From Burkholderia cenocepacia (GTDB lineage Bacteria > Pseudomonadota > Gammaproteobacteria > Burkholderiales > Burkholderiaceae), in NCBI RefSeq assembly GCF_900446215.1, contig NZ_UAQZ01000014.1, forward strand, positions 248,001 through 312,000: a DNA stretch of 64,000 nt, read 5' to 3'. Of the stretch, positions 37,213-47,020 are shown piece by piece. The notes beneath the pieces were generated by a model. That model ran no database searches and was not told the DNA's origin. It saw only the letters and a program-made list of their open reading frames with translations. The position numbers and the translations under genes were made by a program. Numbering within the stretch: the first letter of the stretch is position 1; the number at the start of each line of letters is the position of its first letter.

Positions 37213-37250
37213 AAACGACCCGACCGGCGCCTGCCGATCGGGTCGTTTTT
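37213..37250. terminator. Intrinsic terminator between convergent lysR and alaS
   Basis: AACGACCCGA pairs perfectly with TCGGGTCGTT, extended by CGGC/GCCG nearer the loop, and is followed by five T. The mirror-image A-rich side (cacaaacgaa) suggests it also ends alaS transcripts on the other strand. Confidence 0.88.
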
Positions 37251-37301
37251 CGATTCACGCGATGCCGTCAGGGCGACGGCATCGCATCGGTCGTGCAACG
37301 A

Positions 37302-39926
37302 TCAGAGCCGTTCTTCGACCCAGCCCTTCACGCCGGCCAGCGCGCCCGGCAGGTTCGCCGGCTCGGTGCCGCCTGCCTGCGCCATGTCCGGACGGCCGCC
37401 GCCCTTGCCGCCGACCTGCTGCGCGACGAAGTTCACGAGCTCGCCGGCCTTGACCTTCTTGCTCGCGTCCGGCGTGACGCCCGCGATCAGGCTGACCTTG
37501 CCGCCTTCGACGGCCGCCAGCACGATCGCCGCGCTCTTCAGCTTGTCCTTCAGCTTGTCGACCGTTTCGCGCAGCGTCTTCGCGTCGGCGCCGTCGAGCG
37601 TCGCGGCCAGCACGTACACGCCGCCGATCTCGACGGCCTGCTGCGCGAGCTCGTCGCCCTGGCTCGACGCGAGCTTCGACTTCAGCGCGCCCAGTTCCTT
37701 CTCGAGCGACTTCACCTGGTCCTGCACCTGCGCGATGCGCTGCGTGAGTTCCGACGGCTGCGCCTTCAGCGCCGCGGCCGCTTCGTTCACGCGTGCGTCG
37801 AGTTCCTGCACATAGCGCACCGCGTTGTCGCCGGTGATCGCCTCGACCCGGCGGATGCCGGCCGCGACGCCGCCTTCGACGACGATCTTGAACAGGCCGA
37901 TGTCGCCGGTGCGGTGCACGTGCGTGCCGCCGCACAGTTCGCGCGAGAAGCCGAGGTCGAGCACGCGCACTTCGTCGCCGTACTTCTCGCCGAACAGCGC
38001 CATCGCGCCGCCCTTCACCGCTTCGTCGTACGGCATCACGCGCACGATGCCCGGCGCGTTCGCCAGGATCTCGTTGTTGACGATCTGCTCGACGCGACGG
38101 ATTTCGTCGTCGGTCATCGGTGCGTTGTGCGCGAAGTCGAAGCGGGTCTTTTCCGCGTCGACGAGCGAACCCTTCTGCTGCACGTGCGCGCCGAGCACTT
38201 CGCGCAGCGCCTTGTGCATCAGGTGGGTGGCCGAGTGGTTGCGCTGCGTGCGCGCGCGGCGCTGCGCGTCGATTTCCGCGCGCAGCACGTCGCCGACCTT
38301 CAGCGTGCCCTGCTCCAGCGTGCCGTGGTGGCCGATCACGTCGGCCTGCACCTTCAGCGTGTCGGCCACCGCGAAGCGCGTCGCGGCGTTCGCGAGCACG
38401 CCCTGGTCGCCCACCTGGCCGCCCGATTCCGCGTAGAACGGCGTGTGGTCGAGCACGACGACCGCATCCTGGCCGGCCTTCACTTCGTTGACGGCCGAGC
38501 CGTCGACGTACAGCGCGACGACCTTCGCGTCGTCGAACGCGATTTCCTCGTAACCGTGGAAGGTGGTCTTCGCGCCCGAGTATTCGAGGCCCTGCGTGGC
38601 CTTGAACTTGCCGGCCGCGCGCGCCTGCTCGCGCTGACGCGCCATCGCGTCGTCGAACGCCGGCTCGTCGACCGTCATCCCGCGCTCGCGGCACACGTCG
38701 GCCGTCAGGTCCAGCGGGAAGCCGTAGGTATCGTGCAGCTTGAACGCGAGTTCGCCGTCGAGCACCTTGCCGCCCTTCGCGTCGACGTCGGCCAGCGCGG
38801 CCTCGAGGATCGACATGCCGTGCTCGATCGTCTCGAAGAAGCGCTCCTCTTCCTGGCGCAGCACGTCGGTCACGCGCTGTTCGGCTTCCTTCAGCTCCGG
38901 GTAGGCGGTGCCCATCTCGGCGACGAGGTCGGCCACCAGCTTGTGGAAGAACGCGCCCTTGCGGCCCAGCTTGTAGCCGTGGCGGATCGCGCGGCGCACG
39001 ATCCGGCGCAGCACGTAGCCGCGACCTTCGTTGCCGGGAATCACGCCGTCGACGATCAGGAACGAGCACGCGCGGATGTGATCGGCGATCACCTTCAGCG
39101 AGTTGTTCGTGAGGTCGCTGATCTCGGTCACGCGCGCGGCGGCCTTGATCAGGTTCTGGAACAGGTCGATCTCGTAGTTGCTGTGCACGTGCTGCAGCAC
39201 CGCGGCGAGACGCTCGAGGCCCATGCCGGTGTCGACCGACTGCTTCGGCAGGCGCGTCATGTTGCCCTGCGCGTCGCGGTTGAACTGCATGAACACGAGG
39301 TTCCAGATCTCGATGTAGCGGTCGCCGTCTTCCTCGGGCGACCCCGGCGGCCCGCCCCACACGTCCGGGCCGTGGTCGTAGAAGATCTCGGTACACGGGC
39401 CGCACGGGCCGGTGTCGCCCATCGTCCAGAAGTTGTCCGATGCGTAGCGCGCGCCCTTGTTGTCGCCGATCCGGATGATCCGCTCGGTCGGCACGCCGAC
39501 TTCCTTCGCCCAGATGTCGTATGCCTCGTCGTCTTCCTGGTAGACGGTGACCCACAGTTTTTCCTTCGGCAGCTGGTAGACCGCGGTCAGCAGCTCCCAC
39601 GCGAACTTGATCGCGTCGTGCTTGAAGTAGTCGCCGAACGAGAAGTTGCCGAGCATCTCGAAGAACGTGTGGTGGCGCGCCGTGTAGCCGACGTTCTCGA
39701 GGTCGTTGTGCTTGCCGCCCGCGCGCACGCTGCGCTGCGCCGTCGTGGCGCGCGAGTACGGGCGCGGGTCCGTGCCGAGGAAGACGTCCTTGAACTGGAC
39801 CATGCCCGAGTTCGTGAACATCAGCGTGGGGTCGTTACCGGGCACGAGGCTCGACGAGCGGACGATCGTGTGGCCCTTCGATTCGAAGAATTTGAGGAAT
39901 TTCTCGCGGATTTCGGCAGCTTTCAT
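37302..39926 (-). CDS. alaS: Alanyl-tRNA synthetase
   Basis: An 874-residue class II synthetase that charges tRNA-Ala. It has the catalytic N-terminus ([19 protein letters not shown]), the editing-domain zinc ligands HSATH from residue 564 and CGGTH from 665, and the C-Ala domain with the Gly-rich [17 protein letters not shown]. Length and motif order are standard. The start at 39926 is the family start; the frame is open another 69 bases upstream. Confidence 0.97.
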   Translation of the reverse strand: MKAAEIREKFLKFFESKGHTIVRSSSLVPGNDPTLMFTNSGMVQFKDVFLGTDPRPYSRATTAQRSVRAGGKHNDLENVGYTARHHTFFEMLGNFSFGDYFKHDAIKFAWELLTAVYQLPKEKLWVTVYQEDDEAYDIWAKEVGVPTERIIRIGDNKGARYASDNFWTMGDTGPCGPCTEIFYDHGPDVWGGPPGSPEEDGDRYIEIWNLVFMQFNRDAQGNMTRLPKQSVDTGMGLERLAAVLQHVHSNYEIDLFQNLIKAAARVTEISDLTNNSLKVIADHIRACSFLIVDGVIPGNEGRGYVLRRIVRRAIRHGYKLGRKGAFFHKLVADLVAEMGTAYPELKEAEQRVTDVLRQEEERFFETIEHGMSILEAALADVDAKGGKVLDGELAFKLHDTYGFPLDLTADVCRERGMTVDEPAFDDAMARQREQARAAGKFKATQGLEYSGAKTTFHGYEEIAFDDAKVVALYVDGSAVNEVKAGQDAVVVLDHTPFYAESGGQVGDQGVLANAATRFAVADTLKVQADVIGHHGTLEQGTLKVGDVLRAEIDAQRRARTQRNHSATHLMHKALREVLGAHVQQKGSLVDAEKTRFDFAHNAPMTDDEIRRVEQIVNNEILANAPGIVRVMPYDEAVKGGAMALFGEKYGDEVRVLDLGFSRELCGGTHVHRTGDIGLFKIVVEGGVAAGIRRVEAITGDNAVRYVQELDARVNEAAAALKAQPSELTQRIAQVQDQVKSLEKELGALKSKLASSQGDELAQQAVEIGGVYVLAATLDGADAKTLRETVDKLKDKLKSAAIVLAAVEGGKVSLIAGVTPDASKKVKAGELVNFVAQQVGGKGGGRPDMAQAGGTEPANLPGALAGVKGWVEERL

Positions 39927-40148
39927 GGCGTGCGGGGACAGTCTGGCAAAGACGGCTTCAAACGCCGGCGCCCCAGGCGGGGCGCGCGGCGGCATGGATT
40001 CGGAAACGATCGATTATACGATACAGACCGCCCGCCCAAGCGGCGGCGGCCCGCTGCGCCGGACGACCGGCCTGGGCCACCCGCGCGGCCGATTCGCCTT
40101 AAGATGCTCGGCATGCCAATCGGCCTTGCCCGGCAAGGCAGGCCAGCC
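39927..40148. other. Divergent spacer between alaS and the CoA-transferase gene
   Basis: About 220 bases with no gene. The stretch 39996-40028 (ggattcggaaacgatcgatt then atacgataca) is relatively AT-rich and is the likely alaS promoter. Hairpin-like GGCGCC/CCGGC runs occur on the alaS side but no clear regulatory element was identified. Confidence 0.4.
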
Positions 40149-40169
40149 ATGAAAGGAGACGATTCGACG

Positions 40170-41390
40170 ATGGGTGCCCTGAGCCATATCCGCGTGCTGG
40201 ACCTCACCCGCGTGCTCGCGGGCCCGTGGTGCGCGCAGACCCTTGCCGATTTCGGCGCGGACGTGATCAAGGTCGAGCGCCCGGGCGCCGGCGACGACAC
40301 GCGCCACTGGGGGCCGCCGTACCTGAAGGACGCGGACGGCGCGGATACCGCCGAGGCCGCGTACTACCTCGCGGCGAACCGCAACAAGCGCTCGGTGACG
40401 ATCGACATCGCGACGCCCGAGGGCCAGCGGATCGTGCGCGAGCTCGCCGCGCAGAGCGACGTCGTGCTCGAGAACTACAAGGTCGGTCAGTTGAAGAAAT
40501 ACGGGCTCGACCACGACGCGCTGCGCGCGGTGAAGCCCGATCTCGTCTACTGCTCGGTCACCGGCTTCGGCCAGACCGGCCCGTACGCGCACCGCGCGGG
40601 CTACGACTTCATCGTGCAGGGGATCGGCGGCTTCATGAGCATCACCGGCGAGCGCGACGGCGAGCCGGGCGGCGGCCCGCAGAAGGCCGGCGTCGCGATC
40701 GCCGATCTCGCGACCGGCCTCTATTCGACGATCGCCGTGCTCGCCGCGCTCGCGCACCGCGACCGCACGGGCGAAGGCCAGTACATCGACATGGCGCTGC
40801 TCGACGTGCAGGTCGCGCTGCTGGCGAACATGAACACCAACTTCCTCGCGAGCGGCAAGCCGCCGGTGCGCTGGGGCAACGCGCATCCGAACATCGTGCC
40901 GTACCAGACGTTCCAGACGAGCGACGGCTGGATCATCGTCGCGGTCGGCAACGACGGGCAGTTCCGCAAGTTCGTCGAAGCCGGCGGCCGGCCCGAGCTG
41001 GCCGACGACGAGCGCTTCGCGACGAACCCGTCGCGCGTGCGCCATCGCGACACGCTGGTGCCGATCCTCGCGGAAATGGTGAAGGCGCGCGGCAAGGCCG
41101 ACTGGATCGGCGCACTCGAAGCGGCCGGCGTGCCGTGCGGGCCGATCAACGATCTCGACGAGGTGTTCGACAACGAGCAGGTGGTCGCGCGCGGGATGCA
41201 GGTAGCGCTGCCGCACCCGTGCGGCGCGGACGTGAAGCTCGTGCGCAACCCGATCCGGATGAGCGCGACGCCGCCGGACGCACGCACCGCCCCGCCGCTG
41301 CTCGGCGCGCAGACGGAAGAGGTGCTGCGCGACATGCTCGGCTACGACGACGAGCGAATTGCCGCGCTGAAGGCGAAACAGGCGATCTGA
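40170..41390 (+). CDS. CaiB/BaiF-family CoA-transferase
   Basis: A 406-residue class III CoA-transferase that moves CoA between carboxylic acids. It has the family start MGALSHIRVLDLTRVLAGPW, the segment DVIKVERPGAGDDTR, ANRNKRSVTID, and the catalytic Asp in QYIDMALLDVQVALL. Length fits formyl-CoA or succinyl-CoA-dependent members; the acid is not known. GGAG lies 12 bases before the ATG at 40170. An in-frame ATG at 40149 would add seven residues, so the start is not settled. It appears to stand alone. Confidence 0.92.
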   Translation: MGALSHIRVLDLTRVLAGPWCAQTLADFGADVIKVERPGAGDDTRHWGPPYLKDADGADTAEAAYYLAANRNKRSVTIDIATPEGQRIVRELAAQSDVVLENYKVGQLKKYGLDHDALRAVKPDLVYCSVTGFGQTGPYAHRAGYDFIVQGIGGFMSITGERDGEPGGGPQKAGVAIADLATGLYSTIAVLAALAHRDRTGEGQYIDMALLDVQVALLANMNTNFLASGKPPVRWGNAHPNIVPYQTFQTSDGWIIVAVGNDGQFRKFVEAGGRPELADDERFATNPSRVRHRDTLVPILAEMVKARGKADWIGALEAAGVPCGPINDLDEVFDNEQVVARGMQVALPHPCGADVKLVRNPIRMSATPPDARTAPPLLGAQTEEVLRDMLGYDDERIAALKAKQAI

Positions 41391-41423
41391 CGCGTCAGGC
41401 TCGCGCGGCGGCGAACGGCCCGG

Positions 41424-41972
41424 CTAGCGCGCGAGCGCGTCGAGCCAGCCGCGTGCGGCCGGCCAGTCGCCGAGCCCGCTGTCGGCGTTGATGTGGCCGC
41501 GCGGGCCGATGTCGCGGAACGCGCTGCCCCACGCATGCGCGCAGCCGCGTGCGAACGCGAGCGAACCGTACGGATCGTCGCTGCTCGCGACGACGCAGGT
41601 CGGAAACGGCAATCGCTCGTGCGGCACCGGGCCGAAGCCGTGCGCGTCGACCGGGAACGCCGGCCCCGCGGGATCGGGCAATGCGACGAGCAGCGCGCCG
41701 CGCACTTTCGCGAGCGCGGCCGGGCGTGCGTAGCGGGTCGCCCACCAAGCGGTGGTCAGCGTACCGAGGCTGTGGCCGGCGATCAGCACGGGCCCGCGCG
41801 CGGCTTCGACCGCCCGGTCGAGCGCGAGACACCAGCCGTTGCGGAACGCACGGTCCCAGTCGGGCATCGCGACCCGCGAGAAGCGCGCGTCGGCGCGCTC
41901 CCAACGGCTCTGCCAGTGAAGCGGGCCCGAATTGGCGTAGCCCGGCAAGACGAAAACGACGGAGTCGGTCAT
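41424..41972 (-). CDS. RBBP9/YdeN-type small serine hydrolase
   Basis: A 182-residue alpha/beta hydrolase. It has FVLPGYANSGPLHWQSRW near the N-terminus, the nucleophile in IAGHSLGTLTTAWW, an acidic residue in SSDDPYGS, and the catalytic His in IGPRGHINADSGLGDWP. These are the landmarks of the RBBP9/YdeN family, small hydrolases whose physiological substrates are unknown. The start at 41972 (MTDSVVFVLPG) is the family start. It converges with the CoA-transferase gene across a 33-base gap. Confidence 0.9.
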   Translation of the reverse strand: MTDSVVFVLPGYANSGPLHWQSRWERADARFSRVAMPDWDRAFRNGWCLALDRAVEAARGPVLIAGHSLGTLTTAWWATRYARPAALAKVRGALLVALPDPAGPAFPVDAHGFGPVPHERLPFPTCVVASSDDPYGSLAFARGCAHAWGSAFRDIGPRGHINADSGLGDWPAARGWLDALAR

Positions 41973-42163
41973 GGAAGGGTTGGTCGACGAATGGAATCGT
42001 GTTGTAGCGTCGACGCAGTGTCGCACACCCGCCTCTCCCTGATGGTGCCTGTCGAAATCCGGGGGATGTGCGTGACGTTCGTGCGGGTCGTGATGCACTC
42101 AGGCAGGCGTCACGACCGGCCGGCATGCGTGGCGCCCGCGTCGCGGGCGCCTGCCGGCGGGGA

Positions 42164-42373
42164 TCAGCGGACGCCGGCGCCGACCAGGCCGCCTGCCGCC
42201 GCGCCGGCCACCGTGCCGACCGGGCCGCCCGTGATCAGGTAGCCGAGCGCGCCGCCCGCGGCCGCGCCGATCCCGGCATTGCGTTGCGTATGCGTCATCG
42301 CGCATGCGCCGAGTTGCGACAGGGCCGCGACGATCACCGCGGTACGAACGAGAAAAGTGGTCTTCTTCATCAT
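42164..42373 (-). CDS. Small glycine-zipper lipoprotein (OsmB-like)
   Basis: A 69-residue protein. The signal peptide ends in the lipobox LGAC (Cys24), followed by a short linker and a glycine-zipper hairpin (GIGAAAGGALGYLITGGPVG then VAGAAAGGLVGAG). The architecture matches small outer-membrane or envelope-stress lipoproteins such as OsmB. It can start at 42373 or at the adjacent ATG (MM). It is preceded by GGAAG and lies between the hydrolase and glnS, probably as its own unit. Confidence 0.82.
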   Translation of the reverse strand: MMKKTTFLVRTAVIVAALSQLGACAMTHTQRNAGIGAAAGGALGYLITGGPVGTVAGAAAGGLVGAGVR

Positions 42374-42626
42374 GATTATTGGCTTCCTCCCGCCACGCAA
42401 AAATTGCGAATGGCGGCATTGAATCGGTAAAGCCATCATAGGAAAACCCGAACGGCGCCGGCAATCCGATTTACGTCGTGTTACAGCCGACACACACTCG
42501 ATATATTGCGGTACGCATCGCGAACGGACGGCGCCGGACCGGCAGGCCGCGCGGGACGCACCCCGGTCAGGTAGAATTACAGGATTAAACCGGCGCGACG
42601 CGCCGACACAACCTGACGCCAACCGC
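42374..42626. other. Divergent spacer upstream of glnS
   Basis: No gene is seen in these 253 bases. TAGAAT at 42572-42577, followed by an AT-rich stretch (tacaggattaaac), is a possible -10 region for glnS, with no good -35. The opposite end (42380-42450) is AT-rich and should hold the promoter of the small lipoprotein. Confidence 0.4.
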
Positions 42627-44336
42627 ATGAGCACCGAACGCAACGACGCCCCCGCGGCTTCCAATTTCATCCGTAACATCATCGACGACGACAACCGCAC
42701 CGGCAAATGGGGCGGCCGCGTCGAGACGCGCTTCCCGCCCGAGCCGAACGGCTATCTGCACATCGGTCACGCGAAGAGCATCTGCCTGAACTTCAGCGTC
42801 GCGCGCGACTACGGCGGCGTGTGCCACCTGCGCTTCGACGACACGAACCCGGAAAAGGAAAGCGTCGAATACGTCGACTCGATCGTCGACGCGGTGCGCT
42901 GGCTCGGCTTCGACTGGCGCAAGGACGCGGTCGATCATCAGTATTTCGCGAGCGACTACTACGACAAGCTGTACGAGTTCGCCGAGCTGCTGATCAAGCG
43001 TGGCAAGGCGTACGTCGACAGCCAGAGCGCCGACGAAATGCGCGCGAACCGCGGCTCGCTGACCGAGGGCGGCAAGCCGTCGCCGTTCCGCGAGCGCACG
43101 CCGGAAGAGAACCTCGACCTGTTCCGCCGGATGAAGGCCGGCGAGTTCAAGGAAGGCGAGCACGTGCTGCGCGCGAAGATCGACATGGCGTCGCCGAACA
43201 TGAACATGCGCGACCCGGTGATCTACCGGATCCGCTACGCGCACCACTACCGCACCGGCGACGCATGGTGCGTGTATCCGATGTACGACTACACGCACTG
43301 CATCTCGGATGCGCTCGAAGGCATCACGCATTCGCTGTGCACGCTCGAATTCGAGGATCACCGCCCGCTGTACGACTGGGTGCTGAACGAACTCGCGGAA
43401 GCCGGCGTGTTCACGCGCCCGCTGCCGCAACAGATCGAATTCTCGCGGCTGAACCTCACGTACGCGATCACCAGCAAGCGCAAGCTGCTGCAACTCGTCA
43501 CCGAAGGCCACGTCGACGGCTGGGACGACCCGCGGATGCCGACGATCGTCGGCGTGCGCCGCCGCGGCTTCACGCCGGAGAGCATCCACCTGTTCTGCGA
43601 GCGGATCGGCGTGACGAAGATCGATTCGTGGATCGACATGAGCATCTTCGAAGGCGCGCTGCGCGACGACCTCGACGACAAGGCGGCGCGCACGGTCGCG
43701 GTGCTCGATCCGCTGAAGCTCGTGATCGACAACTATCCGGAAGACCTCGAGGAAGCGTGCACGGCGCCCGTGCATCCGCACCATCCGGACCGCGGCGTGC
43801 GCACGTTCCCGATCTCGCGCGAACTGTGGATCGAGCGCGAGGATTTCGTCGAAAATCCGCCGAAGGGCTATTTCCGCCTGTTCCCGGGCAACAAGGTCCG
43901 CCTGCGCTACGGCTACGTGATCGAATGCACGGGCTTCGACAAGGACGCCGACGGCAACGTGACGGCCGTGCACTGCAACTACTTCCCGGACAGCAAGTCG
44001 GGCACCGAAGGCGCGAACACGTACAAGGTCAAGGGCAACATCCACTGGGTCAGCGCGAAGCACGCGCAGCCGGCCGAAGTGCGGATCTACGACCGCCTGT
44101 TCAAGGAGCCGCACCCGGACGCGGGCGGCGCGAACTTCCTCGAGGCGCTGAACCCCGATTCGAAGAAGATCGTGCAGGCGTACCTCGAGCCGGGCAACGG
44201 CGACGTCGCGCCGGAAACGCGCCTGCAGTTCGAGCGCCACGGCTACTTCGTTGCAGACCGTGTCGATTCGAAGCCGGGCAAGCCGGTGTTCAACCGGATC
44301 GTCGGGCTGCGCGACAGCTGGGGCAAGCCGGCCTGA
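42627..44336 (+). CDS. glnS: Glutaminyl-tRNA synthetase
   Basis: A 569-residue class I synthetase. The HIGH motif is at residues 45-48 in [16 protein letters not shown]. The second signature reads [11 protein letters not shown], where E. coli has VMSKRKL, with the SKRK core kept. The segment [10 protein letters not shown] and the C-terminal beta-barrel anticodon-binding region ([19 protein letters not shown]) identify GlnRS rather than GluRS. A strong terminator follows. Confidence 0.97.
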   Translation: MSTERNDAPAASNFIRNIIDDDNRTGKWGGRVETRFPPEPNGYLHIGHAKSICLNFSVARDYGGVCHLRFDDTNPEKESVEYVDSIVDAVRWLGFDWRKDAVDHQYFASDYYDKLYEFAELLIKRGKAYVDSQSADEMRANRGSLTEGGKPSPFRERTPEENLDLFRRMKAGEFKEGEHVLRAKIDMASPNMNMRDPVIYRIRYAHHYRTGDAWCVYPMYDYTHCISDALEGITHSLCTLEFEDHRPLYDWVLNELAEAGVFTRPLPQQIEFSRLNLTYAITSKRKLLQLVTEGHVDGWDDPRMPTIVGVRRRGFTPESIHLFCERIGVTKIDSWIDMSIFEGALRDDLDDKAARTVAVLDPLKLVIDNYPEDLEEACTAPVHPHHPDRGVRTFPISRELWIEREDFVENPPKGYFRLFPGNKVRLRYGYVIECTGFDKDADGNVTAVHCNYFPDSKSGTEGANTYKVKGNIHWVSAKHAQPAEVRIYDRLFKEPHPDAGGANFLEALNPDSKKIVQAYLEPGNGDVAPETRLQFERHGYFVADRVDSKPGKPVFNRIVGLRDSWGKPA

Positions 44337-44386
44337 CGGCCTGCTCTGCGCGGTAGCGCGCGGCCCGCAAGCCGCCGCTGCCTCGG

Positions 44387-44422
44387 CATGAAAAAACCGG
44401 CTCCAGGGCCGGTTTTTTCATG
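44387..44422. terminator. Bidirectional intrinsic terminator between glnS and a Nudix gene
   Basis: CATGAAAAAACCGGC pairs perfectly with GCCGGTTTTTTCATG around a short loop. Six A before and six T after make it a working-type terminator in both directions, as expected between convergent genes. Confidence 0.9.
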
Positions 44423-44470
44423 GGCGCGTGCCGAAGAACGGCAGGCGAAAACGGAAGCCGCGGCGCCCGT

Positions 44471-44944
44471 TCACGCGCCCGACAACCGCCGATGCAAGTC
44501 CGCCAGCGACAGCTTCGTGCGAAACAGCCGCGCGAGACTGCGGCTCGCATAGGTGTCGATGTCGCCCGGCACGGTCCAGCGGTACGCGTCCATCTCGGGA
44601 ATCATCGAGCCGTCGCGACGGCTCGGAAACAGCGACGTGCACGTGCAGTGCGCGGGATCGATTTCGCCGTCGGCCACCTGCACCGCGAACAGGTGCAGGT
44701 CCTTGTCGTGCCGGTACGCGAAGCGGCCGAGATCGAGCAACCGCGCCGGCGCGAACGCGATGCCGGTTTCCTCCCGCAGTTCGCGCAGCGCGGCGTCGGC
44801 CGGCGTCTCGCCCGGTTCGCCCTGCCCCTTCGGGATGTCCCAGTGCGTGGTGTCCGTCGCATGCGCGAGGAACACGCGGCCGGCCGCATCGAGGATCACG
44901 ACGCCGCACGATACCGTGCGCGGCGCGCCGCCCCGCTTCGTCAT
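44471..44944 (-). CDS. Nudix hydrolase
   Basis: A 157-residue Nudix protein. The box [20 protein letters not shown] is complete, preceded by THWDIPKGQ. The length and WDIPKG wording resemble diadenosine/nucleotide-type Nudix hydrolases, but the substrate is not determined. The start at 44944 ([15 protein letters not shown]) is just after the stop of the secreted protein at 44953, so the two genes are probably co-transcribed. The residues in the box needed for metal binding are all present. Confidence 0.9.
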   Translation of the reverse strand: MTKRGGAPRTVSCGVVILDAAGRVFLAHATDTTHWDIPKGQGEPGETPADAALRELREETGIAFAPARLLDLGRFAYRHDKDLHLFAVQVADGEIDPAHCTCTSLFPSRRDGSMIPEMDAYRWTVPGDIDTYASRSLARLFRTKLSLADLHRRLSGA

Positions 44945-44952
44945 GCGCGTGC

Positions 44953-45339
44953 TCAGCGCTTCTGCAGCTGCCACTTGCCCGCGGCCGTCTTGCAATAGAC
45001 GGGCTTGAGCGTCATCGTCTGGCCCTTCGCGGTGATTTCGGTCGCGACTTCGCGGCAGGTCTTGCCGTCCGCCTCGGTCGTGCTCGGCGTGAGCTTCGCG
45101 TCGATCTGCGTGCCGCGGCCGCTGCTCTGCCACGTCGTGGTTTCGCCGTCCTTGCCTTCGTCGCGCGCCTGCACGACTGCCTTGGAAAGCGACGCGCGGT
45201 CGGTCTTGCTGAAATAGCTGATCGGCGTGTCGTTCAGGAAGTTCAGGTTGTTCTGCGCGTGGGCGGGCAGCATCGCGGCTGCGCACGCGGCGCCGGCCAG
45301 CACGCGCGTGACGACGGAAAGGGATGCACGCATCGACAT
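44953..45339 (-). CDS. Secreted small protein, 17-kDa surface antigen-like
   Basis: A 128-residue exported protein with a signal peptide cleaved after PAHA (residue 28). Its C-terminal half ([20 protein letters not shown] then [10 protein letters not shown]) resembles the RT0821/Lpp0805 17-kDa surface-antigen domain: a CRE start, a second Cys and a KWQ end. The two cysteines may form a disulfide. The function is unknown. A strong site AAGGAGAAAAAC precedes the ATG at 45339. The Nudix gene follows directly. Confidence 0.75.
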   Translation of the reverse strand: MSMRASLSVVTRVLAGAACAAAMLPAHAQNNLNFLNDTPISYFSKTDRASLSKAVVQARDEGKDGETTTWQSSGRGTQIDAKLTPSTTEADGKTCREVATEITAKGQTMTLKPVYCKTAAGKWQLQKR

Positions 45340-45448
45340 GTTTTTCTCCTTGGATGTTCGATCGAAAGGCGCGGTGCATGCCGGCGAACCGGCACGCACC
45401 GCGCCCGTCAGCGAGCGAGCATAGCATGCGTGCTGCGATGAAGGCCTT

Positions 45449-46798
45449 CTAGGGCTTGGCGGCGACGGCCGTTTGCTGATATCCGTCAGTCAGCGTGCCC
45501 AGGAACGCGATCACGTCCTTGATCTCGGCCGCATTCAGCGCCGGCTGGTCGCCGCGCTTGCGGTCGAACGGCGCTTCGCGGTTGATGTTCGGCCAGTAGC
45601 GCTTCGGCAGGTCGTCGTAGATCTGCACCTTGCCGTGCACGACCGGGTAGAACTTCTCCGGATGGATGTCGCGTTCGACGTAGAAGCGCATCACGTCCTC
45701 GAGCGAGTGATACACGCCGTTGTGGAAGAACGTCTTGCGCAGCGCGACGTTGCGCAGCGACGGCGTGCGGAACAGCCCGCAGAATTCGTCGCGCCCCTTC
45801 AGGTCGGTGCGTTCGGGACCGCAGGCGCCGAGATCGTAAAAGCGCGGGTCGCGATTGACCGGCAGCGCGCGGTTGCGCGGCACCGCGATCGCGATCAGCC
45901 CGAAATCGCTGAACTGCGGCGGGCCGCCTTCGAGCGTGCGCTGGCTGATGTGGCAGCTCGCGCAATTGCCCTTCTTCTCGTCGTTGAACAGCTGCAGCCC
46001 GTGCAACTCGGCGGGTGTGAGCTGCGCGTGGCCGGCCAGATATGCGTCGTATTTGCTCGTGTACGGATCGAACAGCGCCGGCTGCTGCTGGAATGCATCG
46101 AGCGCGCGCAGCACCGCATCGAACGTCGCCCGGTCGTCGCCGAGCACCTGGTCGCCGAACGCCTTGCGGAACGCGTCGGCATACGGCGCGGCGCGGACCG
46201 CCTTCGCGACCCGCGCAGGCGAGCTGCTCATCTCGAACGGCGACAGGAGCGGAATGCGCGCCTGCGCATCGCGCGTATCGACGCGGCCGTCCCAGGTCAG
46301 CCCACCGGTCGGACCCGCGTCGACGCTTTCGTCGCCTTCGTCCGGCGAATCGTGGAAGTGCTCGCTGAACGGCGGGATGCCGCGCAGGTACTTCAGCGAC
46401 GGCACCGCGCGAAAGCCGGTACGGTGCATGTCGTCGCCGCCCAACTGCACCGACAGCGCGTTCGGCGGCCCGAACGCATGCTCGGCGCTATGGCACGACG
46501 CGCAAGCGAGCTTGCCGGACCCGGACAGCGACGGATCGAAGAACAGCTGCTTGCCGAGCGCCGTCATCTGCTTCACGCCCTCGAACACCTGCGCGCGCGT
46601 CTGCGGCTGGCGAGCCGGCGCGACCGCCGGGGCGGCCGGAGCAGCCTGCGCCGCCGGGACGACGGACGCGGCCGACGCGGTCGTGCCGGGCTGCGCGTCG
46701 CAACCGGCGAGCGCGGCGAGCGCGCCAGCCACCGCGAGCGTCGCCGCGGCGGGGACCAGCGACCGCGCGAACGCGAAGGATTTCAGAAAGGTGTGCAT
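45449..46798 (-). CDS. Di-haem cytochrome c peroxidase (CcpA/MauG family)
   Basis: A 449-residue periplasmic protein that is probably lipid-anchored: the signal peptide ends in LAALAGC (Cys33), followed by an Ala/Pro-rich linker to about residue 70. It has two CxxCH haem motifs (CASCHSAEH and CASCHISQR) in the arrangement of bacterial cytochrome c peroxidases, which reduce hydrogen peroxide with electrons from cytochrome c. FRTPSLRNVALRKTFFHNG is a family hallmark near the C-terminus. The start at 46798 (MHTFLKSF) gives a normal signal peptide. It is divergent from the acid phosphatase gene. Confidence 0.92.
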   Translation of the reverse strand: MHTFLKSFAFARSLVPAAATLAVAGALAALAGCDAQPGTTASAASVVPAAQAAPAAPAVAPARQPQTRAQVFEGVKQMTALGKQLFFDPSLSGSGKLACASCHSAEHAFGPPNALSVQLGGDDMHRTGFRAVPSLKYLRGIPPFSEHFHDSPDEGDESVDAGPTGGLTWDGRVDTRDAQARIPLLSPFEMSSSPARVAKAVRAAPYADAFRKAFGDQVLGDDRATFDAVLRALDAFQQQPALFDPYTSKYDAYLAGHAQLTPAELHGLQLFNDEKKGNCASCHISQRTLEGGPPQFSDFGLIAIAVPRNRALPVNRDPRFYDLGACGPERTDLKGRDEFCGLFRTPSLRNVALRKTFFHNGVYHSLEDVMRFYVERDIHPEKFYPVVHGKVQIYDDLPKRYWPNINREAPFDRKRGDQPALNAAEIKDVIAFLGTLTDGYQQTAVAAKP

Positions 46799-47020
46799 CG
46801 TCGTTGTTCTGGTAGCGGTGGGCAATCGGCCGGAGCTTATGTCAGTTCCGTGACCGTTGGATGACGTTCAACCGACAGTCAATTGAAAGCGTCCCTACAC
46901 CCGGCTGTCAAATCGGTTCCAGATAATGCGCGCAGCCGGGCGGTACCGCGAGGTTCGCGCGCCGGCCCTCCGCCACCCGGTTCCCACACGCGACCAACGA
47001 CGAATGAGAGAGAACATCGC
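46799..47020. promoter_or_regulatory. Divergent promoter region, peroxidase and acid phosphatase
   Basis: No gene lies in these 222 bases. GATAAT at 46922-46927 is a possible -10 for the phosphatase. A single CTGTCA (46905-46910) resembles half a Pho box; a second half at the expected spacing is not present. TTGACTGTC on the minus strand (near 46876-46884) may belong to the peroxidase promoter. Confidence 0.35.

Noticed and set aside
36588-41390. A 1600-codon open frame on the plus strand through the whole of alaS and into the CoA-transferase gene
   Set aside because: Its first two thirds are antisense to alaS and consist of Arg/His/Val-rich low-information peptide, the usual product of very GC-rich codon bias. 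Only the last 406 codons (CoA-transferase) read as a real protein.
46905-46927. Pho box upstream of the acid phosphatase
   Set aside because: Only one CTGTCA half is present; the second half at the expected 11-base phase is missing, so phosphate control is not claimed.
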